A DNA stretch of 64,000 bases from Paracoccaceae bacterium (GTDB taxonomy: Bacteria > Pseudomonadota > Alphaproteobacteria > Rhodobacterales > Rhodobacteraceae): contig JAIOYF010000010.1 in NCBI GenBank assembly GCA_021741245.1, positions 1-64,000 on the forward strand, in the 5' to 3' direction. Positions 1-9,003 of the stretch are shown piece by piece (position 1 is the first letter of the stretch; each line of letters starts with the position of its first letter). The notes beneath the pieces were generated by a model that was given only the letters and a program-made list of their open reading frames with translations, did no database searches and was not told the DNA's origin. A program made the position numbers and the translations under genes.

Positions 1-136
1 CAACCGCCGCCTGCTTGAGCCCATTGGAAACATCCCACCCGCCGAAGCAGAGGAGGCCTTCTATGCAAACTTGAACACACTCGATATGGTCGCGTAACAC
101 GGACTAATTGGTCTCCGGCAAACCCGGGGCGGTTCA
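1..136 (+). mobile_element. 3' end of an IS3-type insertion sequence
   Basis: The window opens inside an IS3-like element. Positions 2-97 encode the last 31 residues of an IS3 OrfB-type transposase (NRRLLEPIGNIPPAEAEEAF and onward, ending in TAA). It is followed at about 109-136 by a G/C-rich terminal sequence ending in GGGGCGGTTCA, which looks like the right terminal inverted repeat of this group, whose opposite strand begins TGAACCGCCCC. The left part lies outside the window, so it cannot be judged whether the element is intact. Confidence 0.8.
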
Positions 137-359
137 CTGAACCCACTTGAACCTTTTTCGTTGCATTGCGCCGGAAGAGGAGCGTGCGAAGGCGGCATCA
201 GAAAAAACGTCTGCCGATATGCTTATGCGAAGAAGCATCAGATTTCGCGCCTTTCTCCGCTGGGAGCATCACGATACGGGCGACCTTTACCTCGCACGCT
301 TGTCTCCACCGGATCGGTCAGGCAGGGTTTAGACGAACCGCATCGAGATCAGAAGAACC

Positions 360-1796
360 ATGGCGAAGAAGACCCTGAACGCGGAAAATCTGGTAAAACT
401 CGGGGCTGACCGGCTTGCCACGTTGGTTATGGACCTTGTTCAGGGCAGTGCTGCGCTTCAGCGGCGGGCGCGGATGGAGCTCAGTGCCGCGCAGGGGCCG
501 AAAGAGATTTCCGCCGATCTGCGAAAACGTTTCGCCTCGCTGCGCCGGTCCACGAGCTACGTCGACTGGCGCAAGCAAAAGGCTTTCGTCAAAGACCTGA
601 CCGGTCTGGTTGCCATGATCGAGACCGGCGTCGCCCCGCTTGACGCGGACGAAGCCTTTGATATGCTGTGGTCTTTCCTGCAACTGGCCCCGTCGATCCA
701 TACCCGCACCGATGACAGCAATGGTGCTGTGGGCGATGTGCTGCGCAGCGCGGTGGAGCTTCTCGCCACAATTTCCCCAAGGCTGACCATTAAGCCCAAC
801 CTTCTGGCAGAGCGCATCCTCGAGGCCGTGGCAGAGGCGGGCTATGGCGAATTTGACGGGATCATTCCGGCCATGGCCGAGGCGCTGGGGGCGGAGGGGC
901 TGGATCACCTCAGGAAGATCACCAACGCATGGGCTTCCGCAGCCCCAACGCCGCAGGAAATTGCGCAGTTTCGCCAATTTGGGCTGTCGACGTCCCCTGT
1001 GGATCGCGCCCGCCGCCAAAGACAAGGCACTTCCTCGATTATCCTTGCCGACATCGCCGATCTTCAGGGCGATGTGGATGCCTATATGGCGCGGTACTCC
1101 GCCGAGCAGTTGACCTATGGCACCATCGCCCCGGACGTCGCGCGCCGGCTGATCGATGCAGGGCGGATGGACGAAGCCCTTGTCATCATCCAGCGTGCCC
1201 GCGCCGCCGAAGACGGAAAATCCTTCCGCGCATCGCGGTATGAGCTGGATGAGGTCTATGAGGACTGCCTGCAAAAGATGGGCAAGCTTAACGCGTTGAA
1301 GGCCCATCTGTGGGCCGCCTTCCAGGAAACCCTCTACGCTGGCAGCTTGCGAAAATACTTGAAAATGCTGCCAGATTTCGAGGACATGGAGGCTGAAGAA
1401 ACAGCTCTGTCCCATGCCGAAACCCACCCCCACCTTGGCGCCGCGATCCATTTCCTGCTGACATGGCCCGATCTGCGCCGCCTTGCTAAACTGGTGATTG
1501 CCCGTGCGAACGATCTGGATGGAAATTCCTACGAAACCCTGACAGCCGCCGCCGATGCGCTTGAACCCGACTACCCGCTTGCCGCAACCCTGCTGCGCCG
1601 CGCCATGATCACCGACACGCTCGACGGCAGCAAAACCAAACGCTACCGCCATGCCGCCCGCCACCTTCAGGAATGCCAGACCTGCGCTGCCGTGGTGGGG
1701 GCGTTCGGCAGGTTCCCAGACCACGGTCAGTTCCTTGCGGCTTTGAGGCAGAAGCATGGGCGCAAGTATGGCTTCTGGGAACTGGTGGAAAGGTGA
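360..1796 (+). CDS. DUF6880-like hypothetical protein
   Basis: This is a 478-residue soluble, mostly helical protein with no signal peptide or membrane segment. It begins MAKKTLNAENLVKLGADRLA and ends FGRFPDHGQFLAALRQKHG plus a short tail. That N-terminal pattern and the closing segment resemble the alphaproteobacterial DUF6880 family, which has no assigned biochemical role. A CQTC-like pair sits near the C terminus (QECQTCAAVV). The gene stands alone on the plus strand next to an IS3 end, so its original neighbours may have been lost. A long reading frame on the opposite strand (318-1847) is a codon-bias shadow. The existence of the gene is secure; the family name comes from memory of the pattern. 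Confidence 0.75.
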   Translation: MAKKTLNAENLVKLGADRLATLVMDLVQGSAALQRRARMELSAAQGPKEISADLRKRFASLRRSTSYVDWRKQKAFVKDLTGLVAMIETGVAPLDADEAFDMLWSFLQLAPSIHTRTDDSNGAVGDVLRSAVELLATISPRLTIKPNLLAERILEAVAEAGYGEFDGIIPAMAEALGAEGLDHLRKITNAWASAAPTPQEIAQFRQFGLSTSPVDRARRQRQGTSSIILADIADLQGDVDAYMARYSAEQLTYGTIAPDVARRLIDAGRMDEALVIIQRARAAEDGKSFRASRYELDEVYEDCLQKMGKLNALKAHLWAAFQETLYAGSLRKYLKMLPDFEDMEAEETALSHAETHPHLGAAIHFLLTWPDLRRLAKLVIARANDLDGNSYETLTAAADALEPDYPLAATLLRRAMITDTLDGSKTKRYRHAARHLQECQTCAAVVGAFGRFPDHGQFLAALRQKHGRKYGFWELVER

Positions 1797-2180
1797 AGTC
1801 GGCCCATAGCCGCAGGTCGATCTCGCGCTAACGCTGCAGTGCGGCATCCTCGAAGCGGCCGTTCATGGTTTGGCGCAGCAAAATCCGGCGAGGGATCACC
1901 GTTTGCCATTTGCGATGTACTTGGACCTAGGGTACGCAAAACCAAACGGACGGTCGTCAAGCGAATTTTGTTTACGCCGAAGCTGCCGCCCATTTGCGAT
2001 TGGCTTCTTCACTTCCGCAAACAGTTTGAGACTTTCCGTTATCCTTGCGTTTTTCCGGGCCTGGCACTGGATTGGCATTGACCTGAGGCTGCATCGAGAG
2101 CGGAAGCATCAAGCGCTGTCCCATGTGAAAGGCGGCAGTGCCGCTGATTGCCAATTTCGCGACAGAATAAGCCGCCGTCC
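1797..2180. other. non-coding gap with a mobile-element-like scar
   Basis: I see no convincing gene between the DUF6880-like protein and the LysR regulator. Positions about 1832-1885 match, in inverted orientation, a segment near 14420-14478 next to the defence-gene remnant, including a 19-nt identical core at 1851-1869. It is probably a remnant of a dispersed element. Confidence 0.5.
1832..1885 (+). repeat. copy A of a ~50-bp dispersed repeat
   Basis: The core CGAAGCGGCCGTTCATGGT at 1851-1869 recurs exactly on the minus strand at 14433-14451, and similarity extends about 15-20 bp to each side (GCTGCxGTGCGGC before, GxGCAGxAAAATCC after). The copy lies in a non-coding stretch. It looks like debris of a mobile or horizontally moved gene rather than a functional site. 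Confidence 0.55.
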
Positions 2181-3068
2181 TCACGGCCGTTTCATGCCGT
2201 GCGGTCCGCAGACTTCGGCAAGAACCTCATGCAACCGGGCGATGATGTCGCCGCGCGGCGAAACTAGGCGCTCGACTATACCGATCTGGCGTTCGACCTG
2301 CGGGGTGCCGAAAGGCAGGCGCATCAACATGTCTTCGCCTGCGCCCTGCAGCGCAAGGTGGGGAACGACGGAAATGCCCATGCCCTGACGCACGCAGGTC
2401 ATGATCGAGCTGATGGTATCAATCTCGGCAATGTCATTGGTGGTGATGCCCATGCGCGAGATTTCGGTGTCGATCAGATTGGCAAGCGGCACTGCGCTGC
2501 GAAATCGAATGAAGGGCAAGGTTGCCATCAGATCGCGCGGATCACTCGGAGGCGTGCCCGCAGGCGCGATCAGCAAGAGCGGCTCGCGCAGAAACGGGCT
2601 CCAGCGCAGCGACGGGGGGATGCTGACATGTTCGGCCACCACCGCCGCATCAAGCCGGCCCGAGGCCACATCCGCGATTAGGCTCGAGGAGAGCGATACG
2701 CGCAGATTGGTCTTTAGCTCGGGGTAGAGAGTGCGCATCCGCACTATCGCTGCGGGCAGCAGATCGAGGGCGCTGGAGCGGACAGAGCCCAGCATCAGGG
2801 TACCGGAAATGCGCTCGCCGCGCAGGCTGGCCTTGGTATCTTCGGCAAGTCTCAGCATGTCGCGGGCCATTTCCAGCACCTGCATGCCTTGCGGCGTAAG
2901 CTTTGGCGGGCGGGAGCTGCGTTCGAAGAGCTGGACGTTCAGTTCTTGCTCAAGTGATTGGATTTGCTGGCTGACTGCCGATGGCGTCAGGTGGACCACC
3001 TCGGCGGCCCTAGCGAAAGTGCCATGCGAAGCGATGGCGATCAGCGATTTGAGTTGTCGGGTGTCCAT
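2181..3068 (-). CDS. LysR-family transcriptional regulator
   Basis: A LysR-type regulator of about 295 residues. The N-terminal winged helix-turn-helix is clear (MDTRQLKSLIAIASHGTFAR, then AAEVVHLTPSAVSQQIQSLE), followed by the substrate-binding domain with two alpha/beta lobes. The start at 3068 matches the usual LysR N terminus; an in-frame ATG at 3080 would add four residues, and neither has a strong ribosome-binding site. The gene is divergent from the dehydrogenase-RraA-TTT-amidohydrolase cluster. This is the classic arrangement for a LysR activator of a neighbouring catabolic operon, so it probably senses the imported acid or an intermediate. That role is inferred from position only. 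Confidence 0.9.
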   Translation of the reverse strand: MDTRQLKSLIAIASHGTFARAAEVVHLTPSAVSQQIQSLEQELNVQLFERSSRPPKLTPQGMQVLEMARDMLRLAEDTKASLRGERISGTLMLGSVRSSALDLLPAAIVRMRTLYPELKTNLRVSLSSSLIADVASGRLDAAVVAEHVSIPPSLRWSPFLREPLLLIAPAGTPPSDPRDLMATLPFIRFRSAVPLANLIDTEISRMGITTNDIAEIDTISSIMTCVRQGMGISVVPHLALQGAGEDMLMRLPFGTPQVERQIGIVERLVSPRGDIIARLHEVLAEVCGPHGMKRP

Positions 3069-3080
3069 TGCTAAATCCAT

Positions 3081-3246
3081 ATTTACTTAATCTATGCATC
3101 AATTTTATGCGCTTTTATGAAGCAAAACTTTCATTTAGGCAAGGACTCGAGGAGATGACCGCGCTGGCTGGAGGGCCTTTGCGGTACCCAATCAAAACAG
3201 TGAATGAATGTCCCCTTCCGCTTGCGGAAGGCTTGGAGGTGTAGGC
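3081..3246. promoter_or_regulatory. divergent promoter region, LysR and TTT catabolic operon
   Basis: This A/T-rich intergenic region lies between the divergent LysR gene and the dehydrogenase. It contains ATGAA-N8-TTCAT at 3117-3134, a possible regulator half-site pair. A strong GGAGGT Shine-Dalgarno at 3236-3241 fixes the dehydrogenase start. No clean T-N11-A LysR box is evident. Confidence 0.4.
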
Positions 3247-4260
3247 ATGCGCAAACGAACGATTTTGGTGACCGGGCCGGATCTTGACCCCAGTGCTGTC
3301 AAGCTGGCGCAGGATCATGGTTTTGAGACCGTTCACACCCCGGCCTATGCTGACAGCGCCGTGATTGCCGAGCTGCTGATGAAGAGCGGCGCAGAGGGTA
3401 TCGTCTCGCGCATGGGGCGGATTGATGCCGCGGTGATGGACGCGGCACCGCATTTGAAGGTGATTTCCAAGCACGGCGTGGGCGTTGACAACATCGACCT
3501 TGAGGCCGCGACGGCACGGGGGATTACCGTGCTGATGGCAACCGGTGCCAATGCGGTTTCGGTTGCCGAGCATGCCATCACGCTGCTACTGGCAACGGTC
3601 AAGCGCGTGGTGCCGCTGGATGCCAGCCTGCACGCGGGGCGTTGGGAAAAGCCGGGTTTTCTGGGGCGCGAGCTGGCGGGTTCGCGGTTGGGTCTGCTGG
3701 GCATGGGCTCGATAGCTCAGGCTACGGGCCGCATTGCCAAGGGGCTCGGGCTAAGCCTATGTGGCTATGACCCCTATGCCAAGCCTGCCGCCTTTGCAGA
3801 TTTGGGCGTGACGCGCTGCGAGAGCCTGCCAGAGTTTTTTGCGCAATGTGACGTGCTAAGCCTGCATTGCCCGCTGACCAATGAGACACGCGGGATCGTG
3901 CATGCCGAGACGATTGCGCAGATGCCCAAGGGTGCCTTTATCATCAATACCGCGCGCGGTGGTCTGATCGACGAGGCTGCCTTGGTGGCGGCGATCCGCT
4001 CCGGCCATTTGGGCGGGGCTGGGCTTGATACCTTTGCCGTCGAGCCGCCCGCACCCGATCATCCGTTTTTTGCCGAAGCCAACATTGTGCTGACGCCGCA
4101 TATTGGCGGGGTGACCCGTGAGGCTGGCGCAAGGGTTGGCGTCGAAGCGGTGCGCGGAATTTTGCAGGTTCTTGCAGGCGAGGCGGTTAGCCTTGAACGC
4201 ATTGCAAACCGTGCGCTGCTGGCCAAATCCGCACAACCAGATGTTAAAGCAGGGGAATAA
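3247..4260 (+). CDS. D-isomer-specific 2-hydroxyacid dehydrogenase
   Basis: A 337-residue NAD-dependent 2-hydroxyacid dehydrogenase. Visible family signatures are the dinucleotide-binding GLLGMGSIAQATGR, the NTARGGLIDEAAL segment with the catalytic Arg, DTFAVEPP around the catalytic Glu, and LTPHIGG with the catalytic His. The start follows GGAGGT at 3236-3241; an upstream in-frame start would add residues unlike the family. It is the first gene of a tight plus-strand operon, with only one base separating it from the RraA-like gene. It probably interconverts a 2-hydroxyacid and a 2-oxoacid brought in by the TTT transporter downstream. The exact substrate cannot be read from sequence. Confidence 0.93.
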   Translation: MRKRTILVTGPDLDPSAVKLAQDHGFETVHTPAYADSAVIAELLMKSGAEGIVSRMGRIDAAVMDAAPHLKVISKHGVGVDNIDLEAATARGITVLMATGANAVSVAEHAITLLLATVKRVVPLDASLHAGRWEKPGFLGRELAGSRLGLLGMGSIAQATGRIAKGLGLSLCGYDPYAKPAAFADLGVTRCESLPEFFAQCDVLSLHCPLTNETRGIVHAETIAQMPKGAFIINTARGGLIDEAALVAAIRSGHLGGAGLDTFAVEPPAPDHPFFAEANIVLTPHIGGVTREAGARVGVEAVRGILQVLAGEAVSLERIANRALLAKSAQPDVKAGE

Positions 4261-4261
4261 G

Positions 4262-4942
4262 ATGACGACCGGATTCAGGATCCTTAACCGCGCCCGTGTG
4301 GCACCCAAATCGCAGGTCGAGGCCTTTGCCAAGCTGCCGGTCGCCAATGTCTCGGACGCGATGAACCGGATGTCCGCCGCGGGACCAAGCCTGCGGCCGA
4401 TGCACAGCTCTGGCGCGATGGCGGGCGTGGCGCTGACCGTAAGAGCGCGTCCGGGGGACAATCTGATGCTGCACAAGGCCATCGACATGGCACAGCCCGG
4501 CGATGTTATTGTCTGCGATGCGGGGGGCGATCTGAGCAATGCGCTGATGGGCGAGCTGATGCTGGCCTATGCGGTCAAGCGCGGTGTCGCTGGATTTGTC
4601 CTCAACTGCGCGATCCGCGATCTGGATGCCTTTCGCGCGGTGAACCTGCCGACTTTTGCCGCGGGTGTGACCCATCGCGGCCCCTACAAAGATGGTCCGG
4701 GCGAGATCAACGTGCCGATCAGCTTTGGCGGTATGGTGATCGAGCCGGGTGACATTATGCTTGGCGATTCCGACGGGGTTCTGGCCGTTCCTTTCGCCGA
4801 GGCGCAAGACATCCTGCAACGCACCCAAGCCAAGCAGGACGCAGAGAAACGCCAGATGAAGGCCATCGCTGAAGGCACCAACGACCGCACATGGGTCGAT
4901 GCGGCGCTGCGCAAGCTTGGCTGCGCCTTTCCGAACGACTGA
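4262..4942 (+). CDS. RraA-family protein (possible HMG / carboxy-hydroxy-oxoadipate aldolase)
   Basis: A 226-residue protein of the RraA / 4-hydroxy-4-methyl-2-oxoglutarate aldolase fold. Typical features are VANVSDAMNRM near the N terminus, the glycine-rich PGDVIVCDAGGDLSNALMGE, and NCAIRDLDAF with the Arg-Asp pair that binds the divalent metal in aldolase members. The start at 4262 lies one base after the dehydrogenase stop and implies translational coupling. In this catabolic setting a class II aldolase or decarboxylase acting on an oxo-dicarboxylic acid is more likely than the RNase E-inhibitor role of E. coli RraA. That preference is inferred from context. Confidence 0.85.
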   Translation: MTTGFRILNRARVAPKSQVEAFAKLPVANVSDAMNRMSAAGPSLRPMHSSGAMAGVALTVRARPGDNLMLHKAIDMAQPGDVIVCDAGGDLSNALMGELMLAYAVKRGVAGFVLNCAIRDLDAFRAVNLPTFAAGVTHRGPYKDGPGEINVPISFGGMVIEPGDIMLGDSDGVLAVPFAEAQDILQRTQAKQDAEKRQMKAIAEGTNDRTWVDAALRKLGCAFPND

Positions 4943-4969
4943 GATCTAGAGAAACCAGGGAGGACTAAG

Positions 4970-5923
4970 ATGTTCAAATATATGCAGAAGACGGCACTTG
5001 CTGCCGCAATGGTCATGGCGGCGGGTGCTGCTTGGGCTGAATTCCCCGACAAGCCGATCACCATCATCGTCGGCTTTGACGCAGGCGGCGGCACCGATGT
5101 CATGGCGCGCACGGCGGCGCCTTTCATTGAAAAATACCTTGGCGCGGGCGCGAGCCTTGTGGTCAAGAACGTGCCCGGTGCCAGCGGCCAGATCGGCGTG
5201 ACCGAAGTCGCGAATTCGGTGGCAGACGGCTATACCATCGGCACCTATAACCTGCCGGGTATGATGGCGCGCACGCTTGACCGCGAGGCTGGCTATACTG
5301 CGGACAGCTTCAGCTATCTGGCCAATGTGGTGAACGATCCAAACGTGATCGTAACCTCGAAAGCCAGCGGGCTTGACACGATGGAGAAACTGATAGCGGC
5401 GGCCAAGGCAGAACCCGGAGCGATCACGGTTGGCATGTCCAGCCTTGGCGGCGATGACCATTTCTTGCTGACCAAATTGGGCAAGGTCACCGAAACGGAA
5501 TACACGATTGTGCCGTTCAAAGGCTCTGCACCCGCGCGCACCGCACTTATGGGCGGGCATGTGGCAATGGGCATCCTGAATATTTCGGAAGTGGCCGATT
5601 TCCAGGACCAGATCAACGTCCTCGGCGTCGCAACCGCCAAGCGGTCGGAATTTGCCCCCGATGTGCCGACCTTCGAAGAGCAGGGCATTGCCCTTGAAAG
5701 CGGCTCGATGCGCGGCTTCGTGGCCCCCGCAGGCCTGCCCCCGGAAGTGGAAGCCAAGTTCATCGAAGCCTTCGACAAACTTGCCTCGGACAAGGACTTT
5801 GCAGCTGCCATGGCTGCAACCTCGAACCCGGTTGAACTGAAAGTCGGTGCAGACTTCAAGGCGCTGAACGCCGAAACGCTTGATCTGGCGAAAACAGTTT
5901 GGGAAACCAGCCCCTGGAACTGA
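4970..5923 (+). CDS. tctC: TTT transporter periplasmic substrate-binding protein (TctC/Bug family)
   Basis: A 317-residue extracytoplasmic receptor with a Sec signal peptide (KTALAAAMVMAAGAAWA, cleavage before EFPDKP). The mature start FPDKPITIIVGFDAGGGTDV is the hallmark of TctC/Bug receptors of tripartite tricarboxylate transporters. The family pattern continues with VVKNVPGASGQIG and the C-terminal VAPAGLPPEVEAKF. An unusually strong ribosome-binding site (CCAGGGAGGAC, about 4956-4966) precedes it. It binds a carboxylate ligand and delivers it to the TctB/TctA membrane subunits encoded next. A paralogue at 9004-9942 is interrupted by a stop codon. Confidence 0.95.
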   Translation: MFKYMQKTALAAAMVMAAGAAWAEFPDKPITIIVGFDAGGGTDVMARTAAPFIEKYLGAGASLVVKNVPGASGQIGVTEVANSVADGYTIGTYNLPGMMARTLDREAGYTADSFSYLANVVNDPNVIVTSKASGLDTMEKLIAAAKAEPGAITVGMSSLGGDDHFLLTKLGKVTETEYTIVPFKGSAPARTALMGGHVAMGILNISEVADFQDQINVLGVATAKRSEFAPDVPTFEEQGIALESGSMRGFVAPAGLPPEVEAKFIEAFDKLASDKDFAAAMAATSNPVELKVGADFKALNAETLDLAKTVWETSPWN

Positions 5924-5984
5924 GCTATCTGGCGCGGCAGGAGCGCCCCGCCGCGCCACCCCTTGGATTTAATGGAGGCTCGTG

Positions 5985-6446
5985 ATGTCCCAGAATACTC
6001 CCAACCGGTTTTTGCGCCCCGAGACCCTGACCGCAATCGGCCTGATTGTGGTTGCCGCGGGCTTCCTGATCCCAACCGCCGCGCTGCGCCCGCTGTCGGC
6101 GCTTTTGCCCGCGGCGATGCTGATCGCGCTTATCGTTTTGGGCGCAATGCTCCTGATCAGCGATCAGCGCGAAGCAGCGAAAGGCGAGCCTGCCGCCGCC
6201 ATGACCAAGGCGCCAAAGCGCGTGCTGGCCGCCTTTGCTCTGATTGCGCTTTACGCGCTTGGCGTTGATTTCATTGGGTTCTACCCGGCGACGGCAATCT
6301 CGGTTCCGTTGGTTGCCTTTGCTTTTGGCTATCGCCACCCCTTAGGCCTGGCGCTTTCCACGTTGATCGTGCTGTCCGCGATTTGGCTGATCTTCAGCTT
6401 CGCGATGTACCAGGAATTCCCGACCGGCCGTCTTTGGTCACTGTGA
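5985..6446 (+). CDS. tctB: TTT transporter small membrane subunit TctB
   Basis: A 153-residue membrane protein with about four hydrophobic segments (LTAIGLIVVAAGFLIPTAAL, ALLPAAMLIALIVLGAMLLI, VLAAFALIALYALGVDFIG, LALSTLIVLSAIWLIFSFAM), as in the poorly conserved TctB subunits. GGAGG at 5974-5978 supports ATG 5985 over the GTG one codon upstream. It sits between the receptor and TctA genes in the standard order, and its stop lies 7 bp before tctA. Confidence 0.88.
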   Translation: MSQNTPNRFLRPETLTAIGLIVVAAGFLIPTAALRPLSALLPAAMLIALIVLGAMLLISDQREAAKGEPAAAMTKAPKRVLAAFALIALYALGVDFIGFYPATAISVPLVAFAFGYRHPLGLALSTLIVLSAIWLIFSFAMYQEFPTGRLWSL

Positions 6447-6453
6447 GGACACC

Positions 6454-7959
6454 ATGTATCTAGATCTTCTTCACGCTCTGCCGCATGTGTTGAGCCTGAC
6501 CAATTTCCTTGCAGTGACCATCGGGGTCGTTGCCGGGATTGTGGTTGGTGCGCTGCCCGGTCTAAGTGCAACCATGGCCATCTCTGTGTTGGTGCCCTTT
6601 ACCTTTGGCCTCGAGCCGCTTGTGGCCCTTGGACTGATGGCGGGCATCTACAACGGGGCGATGTATGGCGGGGCAATTCCTGCAGTGCTGCTGCGCATTC
6701 CCGGCACGCCCGCAGCCGTCGCCACCACCTTTGATGGCTATCCGATGGCACAAAAGGGCGAAGGCGGTTTTGCCTTGCAGGTCGCCGTGGTGTCTTCGTC
6801 GATTGGCGGCATTGCCAGTGCCTTTGCGCTGATGCTGCTGGCGCCACCGTTGTCCAAATTGACGCTGCTCTTCGGTCCTGCCGAGGTGTTTTGGATCGCC
6901 GTTTTCGCCATGTGCAGCATCATCTTCATGCTCGGCGGCAATGTGGTCAAAGGGCTGATCAGCGCCTGTTTTGGCGTGTTTGTTTCGGTGGTCGGGTCCG
7001 ATCCGATCTTTGGAAATGACCGCTACACCTTTGGCTATCTGGAACTGCTGGACGGCATCAATATCGTTATTCTGCTGGTCGGGCTTTACGCGCTGCCGCC
7101 GGTGCTCGACTTGCTGGAATCGCCGCTGAAAACCGATACCGCCAACGAAAATCTGGGCACCGAGCCGATCTGGCGCACGCTGCCGCGGATGATGCGGTTC
7201 TGGAAGACTTGGCTGCGCGGCTCATTGATCGGCATCTGGATCGGCATTCTTCCGGGGGCCGGCGGGTCTATGGCCGCCTTTATGTCTTATAACGAGGCAC
7301 GCCGGGCATCGAAAACACCTGAGAGTTGGGGCCATGGCGAGCCGGAAGGCGTCGCTGCGGCAGAGGTCGCCAACAACGCCGACACCGCCTCGGCACTGAT
7401 CCCCGCCCTTACCCTTGGTATTCCCGGCACCTCGGTGGCAGCGGTGATGCTGGGCGGGCTTTTGATCCACGGGCTGCAGCCGGGACCAATGCTGTTTCGC
7501 GAAAACCCCGATATCGTCTTCGGTTTCATGTGGCAGTTCCTGTTTGGCGCGATCTTGCTGCTGTTCCTTGGCGGATCGCTCGCGACCAACAGCTTTGCCA
7601 AGCTCTTGAAATTGCCGCGCCCGTTGTTGGGGTCTGTTATTATCGTGCTCATGGTAATCGGGGTCTATTCGATCCACGGCCGGATGTTCGACGTTTATCT
7701 GATGCTGGGCTTTGGCGCAGTGGGCTATGTGATGGACAAGCTGAAGTTCCCGCTGCCGCCGGTGGTGCTGGGCTTGATCCTTGGGGCCTTTGCCGAGGAA
7801 AACCTGCGGCTCTCGCTGCGCATCGGCCGCGGGGACTGGGGCATTCTGTTTGCCAACCACACCAGCCAAGTGCTTGTGGCGCTGACCATCGCAGTGGTCT
7901 TTGGGCCAAGCCTGAAGCGCCGTTACTGGGACAATCGTAAATCTGGCGCGCAGGGCTGA
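6454..7959 (+). CDS. tctA: TTT transporter large permease TctA
   Basis: A 501-residue permease with about 11-12 membrane spans. Family signatures are GVVAGIVVGALPGLSATMAI and YNGAMYGGAIPAVLLRIPGT near the N terminus, with the matching pair LIGIWIGILPGAGGSMAAFM and LTLGIPGTSVAAVMLGGLLI in the second half, reflecting the internal duplication of TctA. Together with TctB and TctC it forms a cation-driven carboxylate importer. It is followed 3 bp later by the amidohydrolase gene. Confidence 0.96.
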   Translation: MYLDLLHALPHVLSLTNFLAVTIGVVAGIVVGALPGLSATMAISVLVPFTFGLEPLVALGLMAGIYNGAMYGGAIPAVLLRIPGTPAAVATTFDGYPMAQKGEGGFALQVAVVSSSIGGIASAFALMLLAPPLSKLTLLFGPAEVFWIAVFAMCSIIFMLGGNVVKGLISACFGVFVSVVGSDPIFGNDRYTFGYLELLDGINIVILLVGLYALPPVLDLLESPLKTDTANENLGTEPIWRTLPRMMRFWKTWLRGSLIGIWIGILPGAGGSMAAFMSYNEARRASKTPESWGHGEPEGVAAAEVANNADTASALIPALTLGIPGTSVAAVMLGGLLIHGLQPGPMLFRENPDIVFGFMWQFLFGAILLLFLGGSLATNSFAKLLKLPRPLLGSVIIVLMVIGVYSIHGRMFDVYLMLGFGAVGYVMDKLKFPLPPVVLGLILGAFAEENLRLSLRIGRGDWGILFANHTSQVLVALTIAVVFGPSLKRRYWDNRKSGAQG

Positions 7960-7962
7960 GGA

Positions 7963-8985
7963 ATGCTTGCGCCCAGCCCACATTACCCTGTGCGCGAAGA
8001 CTGGCTGGCGCTTGCGCAAGAAGAGGTGCTTGCGCCGGCGCAGGTGATCTTTGATTGCCATCACCATTTGTGGGATCGCCCCGAGGGGCGCTACCAGACA
8101 GAAGCCTTTCTTCAAGACGTGGGATCGGGCCATGCGGTGCGCGCCAGCCTCTATATCCAGTGCCGCACGGGATATCTGACGAAGGGGCCCGAGGCTTTGC
8201 GGCCCCTGGGTGAGATCGAGACAATCCTGCGCTGGGGGCAATCCGCGCCGCTTTTCCCCGTGGGGATGGTCGGCTGTGCTGATTTGCAATTGGGCGAGCG
8301 TATAGCCCCCGTGCTTGAGGCAATGGCCACGGCGGCAAATGGACGGTTGCGTGGCATCCGCAATGCAACGGCGTGGCACCCTGATCCGGCAGTGCGCTCT
8401 AACTCTCGGCCCGCACCTGCCGGTCTGCTGCGCAGCGATGCCTTTGCCAAAGGCGCGCGCGTCTTGGCAGCCCACAGGTTGCCGCTGGATATCTGGGCCT
8501 ATCAGACCCAGCTGGACGAGGTCTACGATCTTGCCCGCGCCGTACCAGAACTGGCGGTGATCATAGATCACTGTGGCGGGCCGTTGGGTGTGGGCCCGCA
8601 CAGGCGCGACGACGCGGAGAATTTTGCGAATTGGCGGGCGGGCCTCGCACGTCTGGCGGCGCTGCCCAACACCAAGATCAAGATCGGTGGCTTTGGCCTT
8701 TCTGTCACGGGCTATGATTATGCCACCCGCGCCTTACCGCCGCACTCCAAAGTTCTGGCCGCTGATTGGAGAGCTTGGGTCAACACCTGCCTCGATCTTT
8801 TCGGCCCCAAGCGCGCGATGTTCGAAAGCAACTTTCCCGTCGACAAAGGGCAGTTCAGCTATCGCACACTCTGGAACGCCTTCAAGCGACTCGCGGCCGA
8901 GCTGACCGAGCAAGAACGCGCTGATCTGTTCTGGCGCTCTGCTGCGCAGAGCTATGACCTTGATCCACATATTTTCACGACATGA
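7963..8985 (+). CDS. amidohydrolase-2 family metal-dependent hydrolase
   Basis: A 340-residue amidohydrolase of the Amidohydro_2 (TIM-barrel) family. The metal-binding strand-1 motif is IFDCHHHLWD near residues 28-37. Later motifs are VIIDHCGGP (His-Cys-Gly region), KIKIGGFG, and RAMFESNFPVDK with the C-terminal catalytic acidic residue. Relatives hydrolyse lactones or pyrone/dicarboxylate ring compounds, or decarboxylate aromatic-derived acids. Sitting 3 bp after tctA and before a second tctC, it probably acts on the imported acid before or after the dehydrogenase and RraA-like aldolase. Confidence 0.9.
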   Translation: MLAPSPHYPVREDWLALAQEEVLAPAQVIFDCHHHLWDRPEGRYQTEAFLQDVGSGHAVRASLYIQCRTGYLTKGPEALRPLGEIETILRWGQSAPLFPVGMVGCADLQLGERIAPVLEAMATAANGRLRGIRNATAWHPDPAVRSNSRPAPAGLLRSDAFAKGARVLAAHRLPLDIWAYQTQLDEVYDLARAVPELAVIIDHCGGPLGVGPHRRDDAENFANWRAGLARLAALPNTKIKIGGFGLSVTGYDYATRALPPHSKVLAADWRAWVNTCLDLFGPKRAMFESNFPVDKGQFSYRTLWNAFKRLAAELTEQERADLFWRSAAQSYDLDPHIFTT

Positions 8986-9003
8986 AACCGGGAGGAACCC
9001 TTC

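Noticed and set aside
318-1847. 509-codon minus-strand frame opposite the DUF6880-like gene
   Set aside because: No motifs or ribosome-binding site; the plus-strand product has family-like ends and better composition.
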